Positions 62,703 to 64,000 of a DNA stretch of 64,000 nucleotides are shown here, piece after piece. Numbering within the stretch: position 1 is the first letter of the stretch; each line of letters starts with the position of its first letter. The translations under genes and the position numbers were made by a program. The stretch spans positions 372,001 through 436,000 of the forward strand of contig CBDDPZ010000009.1 in assembly GCA_965232575.1 (NCBI GenBank), given 5' to 3'. Origin of the DNA: Bin5 sp965232575. Its GTDB lineage: Bacteria; Chloroflexota; Anaerolineae; Caldilineales; Caldilineaceae. The notes beneath the pieces were generated by a model. The model was not told the origin of the DNA. It searched no databases and saw nothing but the letters and a program-made list of their open reading frames with translations.

Positions 62703-63992
62703 TTACGACAAGCCCCAGTGTTCATCGATCGGGTCCTGAAAAACAGAGCGCGACCCACTGAGAACGTCATCAACGTGCACGACCTCTCCCGTCAGACCCG
62801 ATTCGTAGATAGCATCACCCAGCGCCAGCGAGCGCATTCCCTCCCAGCCGTCGATCTCCGGCGCCGCCCTGTTACCCCGCAGGATCTCCAGGAACTCCCA
62901 AATCTCGATTGAGAATCCGTCAGTTGCGCCTCCAGGGTACAGAAACTCCTCATCTTCCTTCGACAACGACGCCCGGCACATCGCTTCCAACTCCCGCATG
63001 TCGTAGACCGAACCGTCGGAACACGTCAAGCGGGCGGTCTCGATCCTCTCAGGTGTGCGTTGAAACAGATGGAAAATCGAAAAGGGCGCCGCCGTCGTAT
63101 CACGCAGCGAACCGCGGCTCCCGTAAAAGGTCACGTCATAAGCTTCTTCGCCCGGAGCGGCTAGGCTCCACGCCCAGTTGCCCGCGACGCCGTTCTTGAA
63201 CGTAAAGGTAACGAACACAGTATCTTCAGGCGCATCTCCAAACGATTCTGGCGATCCCGACTTCACCGACTGCAGCACGGCGTAGACCTTTTCAACCTCA
63301 CCAAAAAAATACCGCAGCGAGTCACAGTAGTGAAATCCACTGTCGAGAACAGGACCCCCGCCCGACATCAACCTGTCCCTGCGCCAGCGTTTGTGCTCTG
63401 GAAGAGGTTCCTTGGACCCTTCCGACTGCTGCCCCCAGAGCTGCGAAGGGTTCGGCTGGCTACTCGCCTGCCCGGGGGCGCCAGGGAGTATCGCCGAAGA
63501 ACGAAATTGATGAAAGAAGCTCAGCGGCGTGCCGAACAGATCAGATTGATCAAATACCCACTTCGCAGTCCTCTGCCCAGGCTGACGGCGGTGGGGCGCG
63601 GCCGTAGAAAGAACCACTCCGGTTCTCTCAGCTGTCTCAATCATCAGACGGCAGGCCTTGATCGTAATGCCGAGGGGCTTCTCGCACAGCACATGCAGGC
63701 CGGCTTCCATACAGTCTACGGCAATACCGTGGTGGAATCCGTGCGGAAGGCACAGATCCGCCGCATCTACCTGCGCCCCTGCAAGCAGATCCTGATGGGT
63801 AGGGTAAACGGCAGGCCTCTGCCCGAGCAGCTCTTCAAGCATGTCGGCGCGCTCAATTGCCGCCTGCTCGCTGGCATCGCAAACAGCGCTGACGACGAAG
63901 TCACCGCGACCCCGTTGTTGCAGATCCTGCATGGCCAGCACGTGGCGACGCGAAATCCTGCCGCAGCCGATTAGCGCCAATCGTATGGGCAT
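62703..63992 (-). CDS. Gfo/Idh/MocA-family oxidoreductase
   Basis: 429 residues. N-terminal Rossmann fold with IRLALIGCGRISRRHV; HGFHHGIAVDCMEAGLHVLCEKPLG carries the EKP motif whose Lys is catalytic. The C-terminal domain has RRDRLMSGGGPVLDSGFHYCD with the Asp/His pair. These enzymes oxidise or reduce sugars, inositols or pseudosugars with NAD(P). The start is 8 bases from the window end, so any upstream operon partner is invisible. A Gln/Ser-rich insertion (QASSQPNPSQLWGQQSEGSK) near residue 175 is unusual. Confidence 0.88.
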   Translation of the reverse strand: MPIRLALIGCGRISRRHVLAMQDLQQRGRGDFVVSAVCDASEQAAIERADMLEELLGQRPAVYPTHQDLLAGAQVDAADLCLPHGFHHGIAVDCMEAGLHVLCEKPLGITIKACRLMIETAERTGVVLSTAAPHRRQPGQRTAKWVFDQSDLFGTPLSFFHQFRSSAILPGAPGQASSQPNPSQLWGQQSEGSKEPLPEHKRWRRDRLMSGGGPVLDSGFHYCDSLRYFFGEVEKVYAVLQSVKSGSPESFGDAPEDTVFVTFTFKNGVAGNWAWSLAAPGEEAYDVTFYGSRGSLRDTTAAPFSIFHLFQRTPERIETARLTCSDGSVYDMRELEAMCRASLSKEDEEFLYPGGATDGFSIEIWEFLEILRGNRAAPEIDGWEGMRSLALGDAIYESGLTGEVVHVDDVLSGSRSVFQDPIDEHWGLS

Positions 63993-64000
63993 TAAGATAT

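Overview
The window is a dense, moderately GC-rich bacterial chromosome segment. It carries about 47 protein genes or gene remnants on both strands and one tRNA. The gene styles point to a Chloroflexota bacterium of the Anaerolineae/Caldilineaceae type, probably a marine or host-associated heterotroph. The supporting signs are Tat- or Sec-exported solute-binding lipoproteins with acidic Ala/Glu-rich linkers, a LysM lipoprotein with a Thr/Pro linker, a membrane PIN-TRAM protein next to cysS and rlmB, a short CcmI with CcmF, and many phytanoyl-CoA-dioxygenase (PhyH) family genes. This assignment is inference from gene content; no rRNA or marker-gene comparison was possible.

Layout. 1-23.2 kb is mostly housekeeping and metal-related: an M29 aminopeptidase (cut by the window edge) with an mmuM-like methyltransferase; a cytochrome c lipoprotein; a pterin dehydratase; the minus-strand series PIN-TRAM, cysS, rlmB; a GT4 glycosyltransferase; threonine synthase and a second fold-type II PLP enzyme flanking a collapsed ABC exporter; xseA; an arsenic operon (arsR, arsM, MFS); and the minus-strand series copper ATPase, ccmF, ccmI, alcohol dehydrogenase, MBL-fold protein. 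24-48.4 kb is an accessory catabolic region. It holds a dimethylformamidase-like enzyme, a sugar-type ABC importer, three PhyH oxygenases, a PfkB kinase, two peptide-type ABC importers (only one with ATPases), and an amidohydrolase-Rieske-SIS operon that ends in a truncated PfkB kinase. 48.8-59.9 kb returns to core functions: tRNA-Leu(UAA), mltG, GDP-rhamnose genes (rmd, gmd), a DUF4062-like protein, a NUDIX hydrolase, pheT, RNase Z, a phosphodiesterase and a LysM lipoprotein. 60.1-64 kb holds a Gfo/Idh dehydrogenase, PhyH and ALDH7 operon.

How the genes work together. The accessory region reads as import followed by oxygenation, hydrolysis and sugar phosphorylation. Solutes enter through the ABC systems. 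PhyH enzymes, possibly with the Rieske protein, hydroxylate them. Amidase or amidohydrolase enzymes cleave them. SIS isomerase and PfkB kinase handle phosphosugars. The actual substrates cannot be read from the sequence.

The most unusual signal is a previously unannotated-looking miniature inverted-repeat element (MITE) of about 110 bp, present three times in the same orientation. Two copies have GGGTGY ends and perfect 8-bp target-site duplications. One copy inserted three codons before the stop of the PfkB gene and rewrote its C-terminus. In all three copies the right end lies 38-39 bp upstream of a candidate -10 element for the next gene.
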